From a virus: DNA of 64,000 nt. Location of the stretch: IMG/VR virus record IMGVR_UViG_3300036853_000446, positions 310,001-374,000 of that record. The stretch is one strand, 5' to 3'. Both the position numbers and the translations under genes were made by a program. Under the pieces are notes generated by a model. The model was not told where the DNA came from and made no database searches. It saw nothing but the letters and a program-made list of their open reading frames with translations. Each line of letters begins with the position of its first letter. The stretch's first letter is position 1. Below, piece by piece: positions 62,618-64,000 of this stretch.

Positions 62618-62803
62618 TCAGACGGATCCTTCACTCATGTTCTCGTGAACCTCGTCGCAATCGGGGCCCGTGCGCTCGTCAGCCTCGATCGACATGCCCT
62701 GCACGAGGTGGTGCGAGACTTTGGTGCAGTGCTCGCCGTGCTCGCGGTCCAGGACCTCGTAAACCACTTTCCCGTCCGGCCTGATGTCGACTTGAATTCT
62801 CAT
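62618..62803 (-). CDS. DUF2997-like small protein, 61 aa
   Basis: Starts MRIQVDIRPDGKVVYEVLDR, then CTKVSHHLVQ. I/V-x-V-x-I-x-PDGxVxYEV is the DUF2997 opening and C...L the rest. Upstream partner of the DUF1257-like protein and AAA+ ATPase. Confidence 0.65.
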   Translation of the reverse strand: MRIQVDIRPDGKVVYEVLDREHGEHCTKVSHHLVQGMSIEADERTGPDCDEVHENMSEGSV

Positions 62804-62840
62804 TTTATATCGCTTCCCTTCAGGTGACCTGCCAAGCCCT

Positions 62841-62847
62841 TACACCG
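62841..62847 (-). promoter_or_regulatory. Class 2 promoter box CGGTGTA
   Basis: CGGTGTA on the minus strand; 37-nt leader to ATG 62803 with GAAGGGAAG as ribosome site. Confidence 0.45.
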
Positions 62848-63516
62848 TCACGCCGTAAACTTGATTCTCGCGCCAACCTTCACGATGGGTGGGCCCACTT
62901 CCAAGGGCGTCGAGCTTGGCACTGGCGGAGCAATCCAGCGGTCGACGGGCTTTGGCGGGGCAGCACTGCCAGAGTCGAGAACGAGGCCCTGTGAAAAGGG
63001 CGTGTTCAGCGGCGCCCGGGACACTGGAGGGGACCCTGACGGCGCTGGCACTGGCGATCTGGCTTCTGGCGTCCGGGCCACTTGGGCTTCTGGCGAGGCG
63101 CCCACCGATTCGGCCATTGACTCGGCCACGGATTCTGCCGTGGGTTCATTCGACGGCGGCGTTGGCGCCCTTGGACCCCGAACCGTCCGGGGCTTCACGG
63201 GCGCTTCCGATTCATCTTGGAACGCCCGCGGATCCATCCACTCGGACTTTCCGTCGACCTCCGGGATTCGGCCCGTGTTGATCTCGATGAACCGCTTCGC
63301 CGAGATGAGCGAATACAGAGGGTCATCTTTAGACATGCGCGCGGGGTTTTCAAAAAGGCGCTCCTCCCATGTCGCCACGCGCGTCTCGAACAAGCCACCG
63401 GCACGACTCCGCGAGCACTCGGGCTGGACGCACCGCACACAGAACGTGGCCTGAAACTCGGTCAATGGCACGCCATGGTCGTTGCAGACCGCGAGGTAAT
63501 CGCGTCGCTCAGCCAT
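62848..63516 (-). CDS. Phage-type Cys/Trp protein with Pro/Ala tail, 222 aa
   Basis: FCVRCVQPECSRSRAGGLFE, RVATWEERLFENPARMSKDD and SAKRFIEINTGRIP form a conserved domain (residues 20-85) I know from many phage genomes with no assigned role; the Cys pairs suggest zinc. The rest is a disordered Pro/Ala/Glu tail including an ESVAESMAESVGA repeat. Confidence 0.8.
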   Translation of the reverse strand: MAERRDYLAVCNDHGVPLTEFQATFCVRCVQPECSRSRAGGLFETRVATWEERLFENPARMSKDDPLYSLISAKRFIEINTGRIPEVDGKSEWMDPRAFQDESEAPVKPRTVRGPRAPTPPSNEPTAESVAESMAESVGASPEAQVARTPEARSPVPAPSGSPPVSRAPLNTPFSQGLVLDSGSAAPPKPVDRWIAPPVPSSTPLEVGPPIVKVGARIKFTA

Positions 63517-63997
63517 TCAATACCTCTTCTCTCTCGACCCACGAATCCAGTAGGTCGAGCCGCCGCAAGTTGATCTCGAGTTCCTGTACGTGCACGCGGT
63601 ACCCCTCTTGAGCCGAATATAAAAGGACTCGATCGGGGCCCCCCGCGAGGAATTCGATGACCATCTCCTTTTCCGGCTGATCGAGTCGAATGCCTTCGAT
63701 CTTGGCCGCCGCGAGTGCCCCGGCCACCGCAATGGCGTTTTTCTTGGTGACGTGAAATGGCCTGAGTTTGAAGGAAGCGATCTTCGTAGTGGTCCGATGC
63801 CTTGGAGATCCGTTGCCGTTCGCCGGTGATAAAGCCGTCGGCAACGCTGGAGGCTCCGTCTTTATCGCCACGGTCTCGAGTGCCACGGTCTCGAGTGCCA
63901 CGGTCTCGAGTGCCACGGTCTCGAGTGCTACGGTCTCGAGTGCTACGGTCTCGAGTGCTACCGTGTCCGGCGCCGTATCTACCACCGCCCCTGCCAC
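63509..63997 (-). CDS. Hypothetical protein with ETVAL repeats, possibly truncated by window edge
   Basis: GTG 63997 is the first start seen, but the gene may begin beyond the window. Residues 10-45 are seven ETVAL repeats; the C-terminal domain (KKNAIAVAGALAAAKIEGIR, DRVLLYSAQEGYRVHVQELE) is alpha/beta. Function unknown. Confidence 0.6.
   Translation of the reverse strand: MAGAVVDTAPDTVALETVALETVALETVALETVALETVALETVAIKTEPPALPTALSPANGNGSPRHRTTTKIASFKLRPFHVTKKNAIAVAGALAAAKIEGIRLDQPEKEMVIEFLAGGPDRVLLYSAQEGYRVHVQELEINLRRLDLLDSWVEREEVLNG
63867..63965 (-). repeat. 15-bp tandem repeat coding ETVAL
   Basis: Six to seven 15-bp units that differ at one position (C or T). Probably unstable in copy number. 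Confidence 0.85.
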
Positions 63998-64000
63998 CAG

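Noticed and set aside
61000-63000. Insertion sequence or transposon ends
   Set aside because: No transposase and no paired inverted repeats were seen here or elsewhere in the window.

Overview
This 64 kb window looks like part of a large-genome tailed phage or a phage-derived plasmid, not a bacterial chromosome. It is GC-rich and packed almost end to end with genes that mostly lie 0-50 bp apart and often overlap by 1-14 bp. Many are small zinc-ribbon or uncharacterised proteins of kinds I know mainly from phage genomes. It also carries an endolysin (peptidoglycan-binding plus M15 peptidase), ThyX, two orphan DNA methyltransferases, RNase HII, ClpX, topoisomerase IB, a 2H phosphoesterase, a tyrosine recombinase and a ParDE-like toxin-antitoxin pair. 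I see no terminase, portal, capsid, tail, polymerase, rRNA or tRNA gene, so virion assembly and replication must be encoded outside the window. A small ribbon-helix-helix protein at 26.1-26.3 kb resembles a family I associate with myxobacteria (TIGR04563), so a Myxococcota host is my best inference.

Layout. 0-4.1 kb (-): small unknown genes and the parDE-like pair. 4.2-5.7 kb (+): small genes including a duplicated pair. 5.8-8.1 kb (-): zinc proteins and a HerA-like ATPase. 8.2-12.7 kb (+): a run of phage-type small genes. 13.1-14.4 kb (+): tyrosine recombinase. 14.4-18.8 kb (-): metallophosphoesterase and two large zincin-like proteins. 18.9-22.0 kb (+): cupin, small membrane protein, ThyX, cytosine methyltransferase. 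22-28.3 kb: mixed small genes, a regulator and a membrane/coiled-coil cassette. 28.5-32.2 kb (+): J-domain-like and zeta-kinase-like proteins. 32.2-36.7 kb: endolysin, 2H phosphoesterase and a third zincin-like protein. 37-42.7 kb: P-loop kinase, RNase HII, receiver domain and adenine methyltransferase. 42.9-47.3 kb (-): topoisomerase IB followed by three more zincin-like proteins in one coupled operon. 47.4-48.7 kb (+): a GH13 glycoside hydrolase. 48.7-64 kb (-): DHH phosphoesterase, YkgJ-like, AT-hook protein, DUF1848-like radical SAM protein, ClpX, nitrilase and an AAA+ ATPase module.

Two things stand out. First, the window has its own promoter grammar. Nine GGATCAA-N15/16-CGTACT boxes mostly end 6-8 nt before a start codon. 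More than twenty CGGTGTA-type boxes mostly end 7-13 nt before one. Three CCTTTTAT-type boxes end exactly 14 nt before one. The first two geometries imply leaderless or near-leaderless mRNAs made by dedicated sigma factors or a phage polymerase. Second, a short helix-like tag (consensus R-V-A-x-R-Y/W/H) sits at an end of, or inside, about ten otherwise unrelated large proteins: five of the six zincin-like paralogues, topoisomerase IB, the J-domain-like protein, the zeta-like kinase, the 2H phosphoesterase and a small helical protein. I read it as a candidate sorting or virion-packaging signal, which would make these a set of injected or compartment-targeted effectors. All functional calls come from reading the sequence; no database search was run.
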